Below are positions 35,677 through 45,777 of a DNA stretch of 64,000 nt, in pieces. A program made the position numbers and the translations under genes. The stretch spans positions 1 through 64,000 of the forward strand of contig NZ_JAHNZZ010000003.1 in NCBI RefSeq assembly GCF_019039215.1. The letters run 5' to 3'. Within the stretch, counting starts at the first letter, position 1, and every line of letters begins with the position of its first letter. Source of the DNA: Bacillus sp. FJAT-29790 (GTDB taxonomy: Bacteria > Bacillota > Bacilli > Bacillales > Cytobacillaceae). Under the pieces are notes generated by a model. The model was given only the letters and a program-made list of their open reading frames with translations. It was not told where the DNA came from and searched no databases.

Positions 35677-35707
35677 GAGGCACTAACAATTTTATTGTTA
35701 GTGCCTT
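35677..35707 (+). terminator. Terminator of the glutamine-type operon
   Basis: AGGCACTAACAAT and GTTAGTGCCTT form a stem; the following tail is only moderately T-rich. Confidence 0.6.
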
Positions 35708-35825
35708 AGTATTTCTATAAATCTTAAATTTGTTGGGGATTTTTCATATAGAAAATACATGGGATTGCAGTAAATTTTGATACTAGAAAATGCTAACTCT
35801 ATCTATTTTCTAGGAATTCAATTAA

Positions 35826-37511
35826 CTATACTTTGAAATTACTTATAGCTTCTTGTAGGTTTTGAGCCATTTTACTTAAAGCTTCAGCGGAAGAAGCTAT
35901 TTCCTCCATTAAGGCATTTTGTTCCTCTGTCGAAGTTGCCACGTTCTGTGTATTCCCTGCCGATTTTTCAGCAATGTTGGCTACACCTTCCATCGTTGCT
36001 ACCATATTTTGTGAGCTTGAATTAACTTGTTCTACGATAGCGGAAACCTCCTGGGCTTCAGCAGTTACCTGTTCAATTGACTGTACAATATCTCTAAAGG
36101 CTTCACCCGTCTGATGAACCATATTAATTCCCTCTTCGACGATGGATGCACCATGATTCATAGATAGAACAGCTTTCTCCGCTTCTGCTTGGACCTCTTG
36201 GATGATATCACGAATTTGCCTGGCTGCATCACCAGATTGTTCAGCTAACATTCGTACTTCATCTGCGACTACAGCAAACCCTCGACCATGTTCTCCTGCC
36301 CGTGCAGCTTCTATCGCAGCATTTAAAGCTAATAGATTCGTTTGATTAGCAATCTTGGTAATCAATTCAACAATTCGCCCAATTTCCCCCGACTTTTCAC
36401 CAAGGGCGTTAACAACTTCACCGGTTTCACTGACGGAATTTTGTACAAGATTGATTTGTTCAACAGTCTTGTTGACCACTGTATTTCCAACGGTTGCCTT
36501 ATCGTTTGCAATCATCGTTAAATCTGCAACGGATTGAATAGAGGCCGCTGCCTGATTCATACCATTTGAAATTTCAGCTACCGCTTGATTAGCCTCTGTA
36601 GCATTAGTAACTTGCTTTTCTGACCCTAATGCCACCTCTTGTATAGCGATTGTAATTTGTTCTGTCGCTCTACTAGTCTGTTCAGCACCTGACGAAAGCT
36701 CTTTAGAAGTAACTGCTACTCGTTCTACATCTAAGCTAACTTCACGAATCAAATCGCGAAGGTTCATCTTCATTTTGTTAAAGGCTTCCGCCAGATTCCT
36801 CAATTCATCACGATTTTTCACCTTAATATCCTCTTGAGTGAGATCTCCGGATGCAATTGCCCCTGCCACTTTTTCCAAAGAAAAAATGGGTATTGTAATC
36901 ATTCTAGTAATTGCTATTCCGATAAAAATGGCCAAAACAAAAGAAATTACGCTTAGGATAAGGATCGTTTTAATAACATTTTTGACCAATATAGAGCTAT
37001 CTTTACTTCCTTCCTGCATATATTTTGCTTGGTCTAGTGCAATTTTGTCTGCTAGATCTCTTATTTCTCTTGCTAATGGAATGACTTCCTGGAAGGCGAT
37101 TCGCTGGGCTTCTAATTTATTGGAATCCATCAACTTAACGACTTCATCTGATTGTATTTTAAATTCTTTGTTCAATGTTTCAAGTTTTGTTAGCAAATCT
37201 TTATGCTTTTGACTTTGAACCAGGTTGAACGTATTTTGGATATTATTATCAAGTTCGGTAATAGAGCTTTCAACAACAAATGCAGAACCTACTTCCTGTA
37301 ATAAGACACCTCTTAAACCACTGACTTCTAATGAAGCACTAGTTTGCATACTCTTTGCATTTAATAAAACAGCTGCCTGACGATCAACTAAATTGGAAAA
37401 TGACTTGTCTACCTTCTGTAAATTGTAATACGATATAGAACTAATCGCTCCAAGAAGAATGGCGACGCTTAAGAATCCTGCCATTAATTTTTTTCCAATT
37501 GTAATTTTCAT
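35826..37511 (-). CDS. Methyl-accepting chemotaxis protein
   Basis: The 561-residue receptor has a first transmembrane helix (about 9-30), an extracellular helical 4HB-type sensor, a second helix (about 180-202), a HAMP domain and a long cytoplasmic coiled coil. The signalling tip reads [22 protein letters not shown], with [12 protein letters not shown] following, the highly conserved kinase-control hairpin. It should relay ligand binding to CheA and flagellar control. The ligand is unknown. It is monocistronic on the minus strand, between amino acid transport and polyol genes. Confidence 0.93.
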   Translation of the reverse strand: MKITIGKKLMAGFLSVAILLGAISSISYYNLQKVDKSFSNLVDRQAAVLLNAKSMQTSASLEVSGLRGVLLQEVGSAFVVESSITELDNNIQNTFNLVQSQKHKDLLTKLETLNKEFKIQSDEVVKLMDSNKLEAQRIAFQEVIPLAREIRDLADKIALDQAKYMQEGSKDSSILVKNVIKTILILSVISFVLAIFIGIAITRMITIPIFSLEKVAGAIASGDLTQEDIKVKNRDELRNLAEAFNKMKMNLRDLIREVSLDVERVAVTSKELSSGAEQTSRATEQITIAIQEVALGSEKQVTNATEANQAVAEISNGMNQAAASIQSVADLTMIANDKATVGNTVVNKTVEQINLVQNSVSETGEVVNALGEKSGEIGRIVELITKIANQTNLLALNAAIEAARAGEHGRGFAVVADEVRMLAEQSGDAARQIRDIIQEVQAEAEKAVLSMNHGASIVEEGINMVHQTGEAFRDIVQSIEQVTAEAQEVSAIVEQVNSSSQNMVATMEGVANIAEKSAGNTQNVATSTEEQNALMEEIASSAEALSKMAQNLQEAISNFKV

Positions 37512-37684
37512 TCATAGTACCCCATTCTTAATAATTTGTTCGCTTCATTAATTTTCCCAACTGATTTGAAAAGGGATTTTGTGAATTCATTTTTCATTTT
37601 GTACTACCACCCTAAATCTTTGCCTTTTGCTATAAACAAAAAACGCTGTGTTCGAAAAGTATGTTGTTATCGGGAATAAACAAT
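37512..37684. other. Upstream region of the chemotaxis gene
   Basis: No gene. I looked for a SigD-type promoter (TAAA ... GCCGATAA) and saw no convincing match. Confidence 0.3.
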
Positions 37685-37816
37685 GACCGTTCCTTTCCGC
37701 TACAGGCACTTGCTTTCCGCGGGGAGGAAGTCGAGCCTCCTCGACGTTCCGTCTGCGGGGTCTCGACCTTTCCTCTATCTCCCGCAGGAGTCAAGTGCCT
37801 TCCGCTTCAATCCACT
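37685..37816 (-). repeat. Bacillus-type GC-rich intergenic repeat, copy 2
   Basis: The block contains CTTTCCGCGGGGAGGAAG, GAGCCTCCTCG and CTGCGGGGTCTCGACC, the reverse complement of the core of copy 1, and ends with TCCGCTTCAATCCACTC. It lacks the 75-bp inner segment shared by copies 1 and 3. It can form a long stem in RNA. Confidence 0.75.
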
Positions 37817-38229
37817 CACCGTTTTCAATGTTGATAAAAGCAACAATCTATTAGAATACAGCCAAATAAAAAAATGGCTGTTTCCGATAAAATAGAACAA
37901 CCACCACTTTATTATAAAAAAACTACTAGGCAGTATGACAATCATAGTTGAGTAGGTAATTGGAGAAGCAGATTCATAGCTTTGTACCCTCATCTTTCAA
38001 TTAGATTTCCTTTATATTGATGTTTTACACTAAATTACCTATTATCTTTTAACCATTTACATAATAATTTTAAAAGGTTGAATTGTCAATAAAATTATGC
38101 GATATTGCGACATGTTTCGAGCCTATTAAGAAAATTCATTTTTTTCACATGCTCCGACATATAGGACATATAAATAGAAGCCATCGGATGATGAATTCCA
38201 AAAATATATTTTGCTAGGTTTTCTTTTCC
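37817..38229. other. Intergenic stretch, no gene seen
   Basis: AT-rich DNA between the repeat and the HPr terminator; no translation signals or recognisable remnants. Confidence 0.35.
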
Positions 38230-38231
38230 AT

Positions 38232-38279
38232 ACAAAAAGGATTAGTCCTCGCTACCTTTATGTAGTGAGGACTAATCCT
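38232..38279 (-). terminator. Terminator of the polyol PTS/HPr transcript
   Basis: AGGATTAGTCCTCGCTAC pairs with GTAGTGAGGACTAATCCT (18 pairs). On the minus strand it is followed by TTTTTG. Confidence 0.8.
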
Positions 38280-38305
38280 AGATTTTCGTTAGGACAAAAT
38301 ATTTT

Positions 38306-38572
38306 TTATTCGCCTAAGTTCTGTTTTGTGATTACTTCAGAAAGAGCAGCGATTGCTTCATTTTCATCTGTTCCAGTAGATACGATTTTAATTTCTGCAC
38401 CCTTTGGAATTCCAAGAGACATAACGCCCATAATAGATTTTAAGTTTACGCTTCTCCCCTTATACTCAAGGTTTACCTCTGCTTCAAATTTCGATGCTGC
38501 TTGAACTAAAACAGTTGCCGGACGGGCATGAATGCCAGTCTCATCAATAATTGTAAATGTTTTTTCTGCCAT
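38306..38572 (-). CDS. HPr-family phosphocarrier protein
   Basis: The 88-residue protein is a complete HPr: the phosphorylation site His15 is in TGIHARPAT and the regulatory Ser46 in LKSIMGVMS, so it can carry phosphate from enzyme I and be modified by HPr kinase. It is not a Crh, which lacks His15. ATG 38572 follows the transketolase stop by one base, with AAGGAG inside the transketolase end. Its position at the end of a polyol PTS locus, without ptsI, is unusual for the housekeeping ptsH; it may be a dedicated or second HPr. Confidence 0.92.
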   Translation of the reverse strand: MAEKTFTIIDETGIHARPATVLVQAASKFEAEVNLEYKGRSVNLKSIMGVMSLGIPKGAEIKIVSTGTDENEAIAALSEVITKQNLGE

Positions 38573-38573
38573 G

Positions 38574-40595
38574 TTAATCAATCTCCTTTTTCATTAAGGC
38601 TTTGTATTTATTAACTACATTCTCTATTGTAAACCCATATTCTTTAAATAGTCTAGCCGCTGGAGCAGAAGCACCAAAGTGATCGATCGTTATTTTTTCC
38701 CCAGCATCGCCGATATATTCTCTCCAGCCAAGTGAAGAACCTAGCTCAATCGCAAGGCGGGCTTTTAAATGGGTAGGGAGGACACTTTCTTTATATTCAG
38801 CTGATTGTTTTTCAAAACGATCCCAGCTAGGCATACTCACAACAGCAACAAAAATACCCTCTTTTTCAAGTTCCTTTTGCGCATTAATTGCAAGTGACAC
38901 TTCAGAGCCAGAAGCAAGCAGCAATCCTTCTGCCTCATCTTTAGCATGTGATACTATATAGGCTCCCTTACTAACGCCTTCATATACCTCTTGTTTTTCG
39001 TTAGCCAATGTCGGTAAATCTTGGCGAGTAAGGACTAAAGCAGTCGGTGTGTCCGTGCTTTCGAGTGCCAATTGCCATGCAGCATCCGTTTCTTTCGCAT
39101 CTGCCGTGCGAATAACGGACATTCCTGGCATTGCACGTAAAGAAGCTAATTGTTCAATTGGTTCATGTGTCGGACCATCTTCACCAACTGCGATACTATC
39201 ATGGGTAAATACATAAGTTACTGGAAGCTTCATTAGAGCAGCAAGACGCATAGCAGGTCTTAAGTAATCAGAGAATACGAAGAAGGTTGCTCCAAAAACC
39301 TTTACTCCCCCATGAAGTGCCATTCCATTAAGCGCTGCTCCCATTGCAAATTCACGGACGCCAAACCAAATATTTCGTGCAGCATAACCATCTTGACCAT
39401 AATTTTTCTCAGATGATAAAAGTGTTTTATTCGAGCTAGCCAAGTCGGCAGAACCGCCAATTAACTGGGGAATCGCATTTGCAGCTGCATTCAGCGTTTT
39501 TCCTGAAGAAGTTCGTGTCGCTAGTGCTTCTCCAGTTTGATAATCCGGTAAACTATCTTTCCAGTTTTCAGGGAGTTCACCTTTTAAAGCTGCATCAAAT
39601 TGACTAGCCAACTCAGGGTATTCTTTCTTATAGGAATCATAAAGTTCATTCCATGCAGCCTCTTTTTGTTGCCCTAAATCAGAAAACTGTTTATAGTAAT
39701 CTACCACTTCTTCAGGTACAAAGAATGGCTCTTCATAGTCCCAGTTGTATGAGGATTTTGTCAGTTTAATTTCTTCACTGCCAAGCGGTGCACCATGGGA
39801 AGCTGATTTTCCAGATTTATTCGGTGAACCATAACCAATGGTTGTTTTCACTTCGATTAATGTTGGATGATCTAAGTCTGATTTAGCCTCTTGAATAGCC
39901 TTTTGAATCTCTTCGATATCGTTGCCGTCTTCGACACGAATTACTTGCCATCCATAGGCTTTAAAGCGGTTTTCTACACTCTCTGAAAATGAAAGATTTA
40001 GATCTCCGTCTAGTGAAATATCATTCGAGTCATACATGACAACGAGGCGTCCAAGTTTAAGATGCCCGGCAAGGGACGCTGCTTCAGCAGAAACTCCTTC
40101 CATTAAATCGCCATCACCACAAATGCTAAATGTAAAGTGGTCGACGATTGCATGATTTTCTTTGTTATATGTTTCTGCTAAATGACGCTCTGCCATTGCC
40201 ATACCGACAGCCATCGCCACTCCTTGCCCAAGTGGTCCAGTTGTTGCTTCTACACCAGCCGTATGCCCAACTTCAGGATGACCAGGCGTTCTGCTTCCCC
40301 ATTGGCGGAAGTTTTTCAAGTCTTCAATTGTTACGTCATAGCCGAATAAATGTAACATACTGTATAAAAGCATAGAACCATGGCCCGCTGATAATACAAA
40401 GCGGTCACGATTAAACCAATTCGGGTTATTTGGATTATGGTTCATTTCTTTTGCCCACAATGTGTACGCCATCGGTGCTGCACCCATCGGCATCCCAGGA
40501 TGTCCAGAGTTCGCTTTTTCGATTGCGTCAATTGATAATGTTCGAATGGCATTGATAGCTAATTGAGAAATCTCTTCTTTTACTTCAGTACTCAA
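38574..40595 (-). CDS. tkt: Transketolase
   Basis: The 673-residue thiamine diphosphate enzyme moves two-carbon units between ketose and aldose phosphates in the pentose phosphate pathway. It shows [12 protein letters not shown], the TPP-binding [15 protein letters not shown]...SND segment, and the pyrimidine-domain GLTHEPIEQ-like sequence [19 protein letters not shown]. Full-length for the family. The TTG at 40595 is favoured because GAGGAG lies eight bases upstream; GTG 40604 is too close to it. It lies downstream of polyol PTS genes and overlaps the HPr signals, suggesting that it handles xylulose- or ribulose-phosphate from a pentitol. Confidence 0.93.
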   Translation of the reverse strand: MSTEVKEEISQLAINAIRTLSIDAIEKANSGHPGMPMGAAPMAYTLWAKEMNHNPNNPNWFNRDRFVLSAGHGSMLLYSMLHLFGYDVTIEDLKNFRQWGSRTPGHPEVGHTAGVEATTGPLGQGVAMAVGMAMAERHLAETYNKENHAIVDHFTFSICGDGDLMEGVSAEAASLAGHLKLGRLVVMYDSNDISLDGDLNLSFSESVENRFKAYGWQVIRVEDGNDIEEIQKAIQEAKSDLDHPTLIEVKTTIGYGSPNKSGKSASHGAPLGSEEIKLTKSSYNWDYEEPFFVPEEVVDYYKQFSDLGQQKEAAWNELYDSYKKEYPELASQFDAALKGELPENWKDSLPDYQTGEALATRTSSGKTLNAAANAIPQLIGGSADLASSNKTLLSSEKNYGQDGYAARNIWFGVREFAMGAALNGMALHGGVKVFGATFFVFSDYLRPAMRLAALMKLPVTYVFTHDSIAVGEDGPTHEPIEQLASLRAMPGMSVIRTADAKETDAAWQLALESTDTPTALVLTRQDLPTLANEKQEVYEGVSKGAYIVSHAKDEAEGLLLASGSEVSLAINAQKELEKEGIFVAVVSMPSWDRFEKQSAEYKESVLPTHLKARLAIELGSSLGWREYIGDAGEKITIDHFGASAPAARLFKEYGFTIENVVNKYKALMKKEID

Positions 40596-40706
40596 GTAAA
40601 ACACTCCTCGTGATGTATATTTGATCCCTTTTTCAAGGGGAGCTTTCGGTATTTAATGTTATTTTTCAGAAAAAATAACAGAGAAGTAAAGCTTCTTAGG
40701 AACCTA

Positions 40707-40886
40707 TTATTCTTTTGTTTCTGGTGAAGAAGTTAGTTGAGCTTCCTTTTTCCCCTTCTTAAAGAAGAGCTTATACATGGCAAATCCGACGATGATCGTA
40801 TTAATTGGAAGTTGATTATTTAAATAAATATCCCTTAGAAATCTTCCATGGGGGCCGAGTGCATAATCTACAAATGTTTCTACCAT
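40707..40886 (-). CDS. 59-residue membrane-associated protein in the polyol PTS locus
   Basis: On the minus strand ATG 40886, preceded by AAGGTGAT at five bases, opens a 59-codon frame. The product starts MVETFVDYALGPHGRF, has one hydrophobic helix (about INTIIVGFAMYKLFF, 29-43) and then a basic, Ser/Thr-rich tail. I do not know its function. Its position between EIIC and transketolase on the same strand, with a good ribosome binding site, suggests a small partner of the PTS membrane complex. Confidence 0.6.
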   Translation of the reverse strand: MVETFVDYALGPHGRFLRDIYLNNQLPINTIIVGFAMYKLFFKKGKKEAQLTSSPETKE

Positions 40887-41065
40887 TTGATCACCTTATT
40901 TCTTTTAAGATTGGTTGATTTAGCTGTTATGGCAGGCATAACAGCTTCTTTCCTTGGCAGCCAATTGAATAGATAATTCTCTGTTGTTAATGAAATCAGC
41001 TCCAGCCGAACGACTAGAGCTCCTTCCAGCTCAAAATCAGAAGAGATCTTGATTCGTTACACTTA

Positions 41066-42325
41066 TTAATTAAACAAGGCAAATAATTTATAAATTGCAT
41101 AGTTAATAATGTTTCCACCTTGGTCAAGACTTGATACTAAGCTTGTCCCTTCTGGCATTTTAAAATGTCCGTCAACCGCAATTTGTGTATGTATGACTGC
41201 CAAATCTGTAGCCATATATAAAGTTAAAGCAATAGCGATTGTTCCAACAATAACAGAATGAACAATGTTTCCTCTTGAAGCACCGACAATAAACGCAACA
41301 ATAAACGGAATTGTCGCTAGGTCACCAAACGGCAGGACATTGTTTCCTGGTAATATTACCGCTAAGGCAACTGTAATCGGAACTAATATTAATGCAGTTG
41401 AGATGACAGACGGATGTCCAATTGCTACAGCTGCATCTAAACCAATGTAAATATCTCTATCTCCGAATCGTTTATTTAAAAACGCACGCGCTGATTCGGA
41501 TACAGGTGTAAGACCTTCCATAAGGATTTTAACCATCCTTGGCATTAGAACCATAACCCCCGCCATGGCCATACCAATTTTAATAACATCACCAATGGAA
41601 TAACCTGCTAGTAAACCTAAACCAATTCCAAGGATTAATCCCATGAAAATCGATTCTCCAAACACACCAAATCTTTTTTGAATGGATTCTGGGTCCGCAT
41701 TCCAATTCTTAATGACAGGTGTTTTTTGAAGTAGCTTAACAAGCGGGATAAATACTGCATAGGAAACTGTACTTCCTGTTGCAACAGAAATACCTGGTAA
41801 TTCAAAATAATTTTCTAACATCGGTGCGGTCCAGTCTGCAATTTTCAAAGCAACAATTTGGAAGAGTACTGCACCGATTAAGCCTTGAATCATACTTCCT
41901 GAAATCGTATAAACAAGCGCTCCCATAAATGTATAATGCCAAAAATTCCAAATGTCCACATTCATCGTTTTTGTCGTTTTTGTAGCAAGCATAAGTACGT
42001 TAACTAATAATCCTAATGGTATAACAAATGCGGCGATAGGTGAAGCCCATGCCATGGAAGCAGCTCCCGGCCACCCAACATCAATAACGTTTAATTCAAT
42101 TCCAAATCTATCAACCATTCCGTTTGCTGCAGGTCCTAAGTTGCTTACTAGTAAATCAACTACTAGGAAAATACCAACAAAGGCAACACCAATTGTTAAA
42201 CCAGAACGGAAAGCCCTTCCAATTTTTTGCCCGAAAGCAATACCAATTAAGAAAATCGCCACTGGTAAAATAACAGTAGGCCCTAGCGCTAAGAATGATT
42301 GCAAAGCCTCAACGAAGCCATTCAT
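41066..42325 (-). CDS. PTS EIIC, galactitol (Gat) family
   Basis: The 419-residue membrane component has about ten to twelve helices and matches the Gat-type EIIC family: LGPTVILPVAIFLIGIAFG at the N-terminus, GLTIGVAFVGIFLV, WPGAASMAWASPIAAF and FGESIFMGLILGIGLGLLAGY. It forms the transport channel and receives phosphate for the sugar alcohol from EIIB. It is the third PTS gene after EIIA and EIIB. A GGGGATC site precedes ATG 42325. The Gat family also carries pentitols (arabitol, xylitol) in Listeria and Bacillus. Confidence 0.9.
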   Translation of the reverse strand: MNGFVEALQSFLALGPTVILPVAIFLIGIAFGQKIGRAFRSGLTIGVAFVGIFLVVDLLVSNLGPAANGMVDRFGIELNVIDVGWPGAASMAWASPIAAFVIPLGLLVNVLMLATKTTKTMNVDIWNFWHYTFMGALVYTISGSMIQGLIGAVLFQIVALKIADWTAPMLENYFELPGISVATGSTVSYAVFIPLVKLLQKTPVIKNWNADPESIQKRFGVFGESIFMGLILGIGLGLLAGYSIGDVIKIGMAMAGVMVLMPRMVKILMEGLTPVSESARAFLNKRFGDRDIYIGLDAAVAIGHPSVISTALILVPITVALAVILPGNNVLPFGDLATIPFIVAFIVGASRGNIVHSVIVGTIAIALTLYMATDLAVIHTQIAVDGHFKMPEGTSLVSSLDQGGNIINYAIYKLFALFN

Positions 42326-42410
42326 AATGGATCCCCTTTCAACCTATTTTCTATATAAGATTTTTCTCGATCCCTTGTTGGAATCGAGAATGTTTGTTTA
42401 GAAAAACGTG

Positions 42411-42692
42411 TTATTTTATTAATTCCTCTAAAATTTGAGCTTTCACTTCATCAAGTCCGATTCCTGTTAAAAATGCACGCGCATTAATGACTGGGAATGG
42501 ATATTCTTGTTTCACAATAGTTGTGCTAATTAAAAGGCTAGCAGTGTCAACATATCCACCAACCTCAGTAATTTTAATTTGAACTAGGTTTGCACTAATA
42601 CCATTCTCTTTACAGATTTCTTCAACGGCATTATTAACAACTGTAGAAGTTGCAATACCAGCTCCACAAGCGATCAAAATTTGCTTTTTCAT
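42411..42692 (-). CDS. PTS EIIB, galactitol family
   Basis: The 93-residue cytosolic domain starts MKKQILIACGAGIATST, placing the phosphoryl-accepting Cys at residue 9 in a P-loop-like turn. ATG 42692 (GGGGGTG site) is preferred over GTG 42701. It lies one base after the EIIA stop, so the two are co-translated. It passes phosphate from EIIA to the polyol bound by EIIC. Confidence 0.9.
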   Translation of the reverse strand: MKKQILIACGAGIATSTVVNNAVEEICKENGISANLVQIKITEVGGYVDTASLLISTTIVKQEYPFPVINARAFLTGIGLDEVKAQILEELIK

Positions 42693-42693
42693 C

Positions 42694-43167
42694 CTATTCA
42701 CCCCCTTTCAGGGAAGGGTTTAATTGATTTAATAATAAATCTTTAATTTTTGTCTTCGAACCCTCATTAGCGATTGTTTCCAATGTCTCAACGTTTTGGA
42801 AAATCTGCATTAAGCGTTGAAGTAGTTCCAATTGTGAATGGCTCTGGTCCATTGCCAGCATAAATACTAATTTAACAGGCGTTGTTTCACTGTCATCTCC
42901 CATAATTCCAAAATCAACCGTATTTTTTAATATTCCTACACTGATTGCCTTTTTATTTACATGTTCGATATCCGTATGCGGGATGGCAACAGACATTCCC
43001 ATTGTCGGTAGTCCAGTTGCATAGTTTTTCTCTCTTTCAATAATTGCATCTATATAACTTTCCTTTACGATTCCCTGTTCGAATAGGTTACTTGCCATTA
43101 TTTTTAATATATCTTCATTGCTCTCGCCTTCAATGTCTCTTAAGATGAGTGTTTCATCAAAATACAT
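42694..43167 (-). CDS. PTS EIIA, fructose/mannitol type, of the polyol system
   Basis: The 157-residue domain belongs to the PTS_EIIA_2 fold; the active His lies in VAIPHTDIEH (about residue 63). ATG 43167 fits a GGAGGA site eight bases upstream; the in-frame ATG at 43173 is an alternative. It accepts phosphate from HPr and gives it to EIIB. It opens the PTS gene set, downstream of a repeat and gene remnant. Confidence 0.88.
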   Translation of the reverse strand: MYFDETLILRDIEGESNEDILKIMASNLFEQGIVKESYIDAIIEREKNYATGLPTMGMSVAIPHTDIEHVNKKAISVGILKNTVDFGIMGDDSETTPVKLVFMLAMDQSHSQLELLQRLMQIFQNVETLETIANEGSKTKIKDLLLNQLNPSLKGGE

Positions 43168-43211
43168 ATTCATCTTCCTCCGTTGTTTTTCCATGTGGTG
43201 AATTTTACTAT

Positions 43212-43394
43212 TTAAACATACCGTATTTTACTAAATTGAAAGATTCTATTATTATGGACCTCACGATTGCTTCCAACGTGATCAATTTCTTTTCCTGAAC
43301 CAATCATAACATCTGTTAAAGCCTTATTGTATGCGGTTTCATCCCCATTCATTGATTGCGGGTTGTACAACATTGTGATGATCTTTGGTCTCAC
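43212..43394 (-). pseudogene. 3' gene fragment truncated by a repeat
   Basis: The frame encodes about 60 residues with protein-like composition (PKIITMLYNPQSMNGDETAY, then a charged tail) and ends 45 bases before EIIA. Its upstream side runs directly into repeat copy 3 at about 43390; the GTG at 43394 is repeat sequence. I do not recognise the protein. It looks like the tail of a lost gene of the polyol operon. Confidence 0.45.
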
Positions 43395-43503
43395 CTGTCC
43401 CGCTTCTCCCGTAGGACACTGAATTTACATCCTTGAATCTGCCCACGCACGAAGGAAATGTGATAGCATTTTCGAGGAGTCTCGCACCTCCCGCTCCAAT
43501 CAA
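43390..43503 (-). repeat. Bacillus-type GC-rich intergenic repeat, copy 3
   Basis: The block is inverted relative to copy 1. It keeps GATTGGAGCGGGAGGTGCGAG at its right end (minus strand) and nearly all of the 75-bp inner segment of copy 1, but lacks the GCCGAGGAGGCTC arm. It sits inside the polyol locus, between the dehydrogenase terminator and the gene fragment. Confidence 0.7.
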
Positions 43504-43570
43504 CTTCATACAAAACCTATTTAATAACTACATTAGACGGAACAAATCCAGAAAGCATAGTATTTTATTA

Positions 43571-43607
43571 TAAAAAAACCACTTTGCCGTGATTAGCAAA
43601 ATGGTTT
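43571..43607 (-). terminator. Terminator after the second dehydrogenase
   Basis: On the minus strand AAACCATTTTGC pairs with GCAAAGTGGTTT and is followed by a T-run. It separates the regulator-dehydrogenase transcript from the PTS genes. Confidence 0.75.
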
Positions 43608-43646
43608 TTCAGGTGAAATAATGATAAATCAATAATTAACCGGATA

Positions 43647-44678
43647 CTAGGATTCGATGATCACTTTAATTTCGTTTCCACCCATGACTGCTTCAAATCC
43701 TCGACGCCACTCATCTAATGGGACAATCTTCGTGATCATCTTATCTGCATCGATTTTTTGATCTTCTAATAGTTTTAATGCCAAGTGCCAAGAACTTGGT
43801 TTTTGCGAACGTGTCCCAACATACGTCAGTTCTCGTTGGACGATCGATTCTTGGTCGAGAGGATTCATTTTACTAGCAAAAATACCTACTTGCACGAATG
43901 TTCCTTTTTTCTTCACTAAAGGCAAACCTTGATTAAGTGCTGGCACTGCCCCTGAGCATTCGAATACCTTATCGACGCCATACCCATTTGTATGTTTTAA
44001 AACAACCTCTTCTAAATTTTCTTCAAGAACATCGACGATTACATCAACACCTAAAGATTTAGCTAGTTCTAAACGAGGTTTATCTTTTGTGATCCCAGCA
44101 AGAATGACAAAAGCCCCTTGTGCTTTTACGACCTGGGCTTGAAGTAATCCAATGGGGCCCGGTCCGAAGATAAGTACTTTATCCTCTTTGCTGATTGATG
44201 TTTTTTCTAATGCTGCATGGACACAACAAGCGAGCGGCTCTGTTAATGCTGCAGCCTTGAGACTAATAGAGTCTGATAATACATGGACACTTTCTTCACG
44301 GGAAACCACATATTCAGCCATGCTCCCATTCACTTGCGTTCCAATACCTTTCCGGTTCGAACATAAATTATAATCTTTCTCTAAACAATATTCACATTCC
44401 CCGCAAGTTGTAAATGTTGTTTCACTTGTTACTCGGTCTCCTACTTTAACCTTTTTAACACCACTTCCAACTTCAACAACGACACCAGAAAACTCATGCC
44501 CTAATACGACTGGCGTTTTAGCGTTCCTGTACTCTCCTGTAAAAGTATGGATGTCCGTTCCGCATATTCCGGTATAGGCAACTTTAATTTTCACTAAATC
44601 ACCTGTTACTTCGGGTACAGGGATATTTTCTAATGACATATTGTCATGGCCTGGTTGTAATTTCATTACTGCTTTCAT
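43647..44678 (-). CDS. Zinc-dependent polyol(-phosphate) dehydrogenase 1
   Basis: The 343-residue medium-chain dehydrogenase has catalytic zinc ligands in GICGTDIHTF (Cys) and GHEFSG (His-Glu), the structural zinc cluster CGECEYCLEKDYNLC, and a Rossmann segment GPGPIGLLQ. It likely oxidises a sugar alcohol phosphate delivered by the PTS, using NAD(P)+. ATG 44678 has GAGGAG at seven bases, overlapping the end of the preceding dehydrogenase. Two such enzymes in one polyol-PTS locus resemble the arabitol phosphate loci of Listeria and B. methanolicus. Confidence 0.85.
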   Translation of the reverse strand: MKAVMKLQPGHDNMSLENIPVPEVTGDLVKIKVAYTGICGTDIHTFTGEYRNAKTPVVLGHEFSGVVVEVGSGVKKVKVGDRVTSETTFTTCGECEYCLEKDYNLCSNRKGIGTQVNGSMAEYVVSREESVHVLSDSISLKAAALTEPLACCVHAALEKTSISKEDKVLIFGPGPIGLLQAQVVKAQGAFVILAGITKDKPRLELAKSLGVDVIVDVLEENLEEVVLKHTNGYGVDKVFECSGAVPALNQGLPLVKKKGTFVQVGIFASKMNPLDQESIVQRELTYVGTRSQKPSSWHLALKLLEDQKIDADKMITKIVPLDEWRRGFEAVMGGNEIKVIIES

Positions 44679-44682
44679 TTTT

Positions 44683-45729
44683 TCACTCCTCATTTGGTAG
44701 AATTAGAACTTTGCCGTACGTTTCTTCCCGATTAATAATCATGTTGAAGGCTTTTTGCGTATCTTCTAATTGGTAGCGATGGGAGATCATTTCTTTTAAT
44801 TTGATTCTTCCGTTATTAATAAAGGCGATACTCTTTGTCCATTCTTCACCTGGGAATGGTGCAGAATAAGAGTTCCAGAAACCTTTCAATGTCAATTCTC
44901 TTCTAAAAATACTTTCAAAGGCTTTTTCAGAAAGAGTAACATCTGAATAGGCAATGCCTAAATAGCCAACTTTTCCTTTTTTGCGTGTCACTAATAAGCA
45001 TTGTTCTTGTGTTATTTTCGAACCCGCACACTCAAACGCGATATCAACACCCATATTATTTGTATACTCATTTATTTTTTCGAATAGATCTTCATTGAGT
45101 GGGTTGATGGTTCTTTCACAGCCCAGCGCTTTTGCCTCTTCTAGTTTTCCATCAGAAATATCAATCGCAATAATTTCTTTTGCCCCCGCAATTTTTAACC
45201 ATTGAATGGCTAAAAGCCCGATTGTGCCCGCACCAAAAACAGCCACTGTATCCCCGATTCGCGGTTCAATATTCAATACACCGTGTAAGGCAACTGCTAG
45301 GGGTTCGATCATTGCGGCTTCTTCGTAGTCCATATCACCAACTGGCAGCACATTCGTCGCTTTAATATTGACGTATTCTGCAAATCCGCCAAATGATTTC
45401 GAACCAATCATTCCATGATCTTCACATAACGAAAATTGACCGCGTAAGCAATATTCACATTCGTGACAAGGCAGGAAAGGGATCGCTACAACACGTTCAC
45501 CGATCTCTACATTTGTCACAGCGCTTCCTTTTTCAACAATATAGCCTGAGAATTCATGGCCCATGACTGCTGGCAATAGGTATTTCCAATTACTTGTCAT
45601 CTTATGTGTATCCGATCCGCAGATACCCGCTGCCATGACTTTAATTTTGACCTCATCTTCTTGGCATTTATCTATTTTAATATCTTCATATACAAAGTTA
45701 TTTTCTGAATATAGCACTGCTGCTTTCAT
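44683..45729 (-). CDS. Zinc-dependent polyol-phosphate dehydrogenase 2 (GatD-like)
   Basis: The 348-residue enzyme is closest in appearance to galactitol-1-phosphate 5-dehydrogenase. It starts MKAAVLYSENNFVYEDI and has GICGSDTHKM and GHEFSGYIVEKG for the catalytic zinc, the cluster CHECEYCLRGQFSLC for structural zinc, and GAGTIGLLAIQWLK for NAD binding. The substrate would be galactitol 1-phosphate or a pentitol phosphate; transketolase in the locus favours the latter. ATG 45729 is six bases after AGGAGG. It lies between the PRD regulator and dehydrogenase 1. Confidence 0.85.
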   Translation of the reverse strand: MKAAVLYSENNFVYEDIKIDKCQEDEVKIKVMAAGICGSDTHKMTSNWKYLLPAVMGHEFSGYIVEKGSAVTNVEIGERVVAIPFLPCHECEYCLRGQFSLCEDHGMIGSKSFGGFAEYVNIKATNVLPVGDMDYEEAAMIEPLAVALHGVLNIEPRIGDTVAVFGAGTIGLLAIQWLKIAGAKEIIAIDISDGKLEEAKALGCERTINPLNEDLFEKINEYTNNMGVDIAFECAGSKITQEQCLLVTRKKGKVGYLGIAYSDVTLSEKAFESIFRRELTLKGFWNSYSAPFPGEEWTKSIAFINNGRIKLKEMISHRYQLEDTQKAFNMIINREETYGKVLILPNEE

Positions 45730-45777
45730 CATTTTCCTCCTATTGCAATTCACCAATTAATGGAGATTTGCGTCGTT

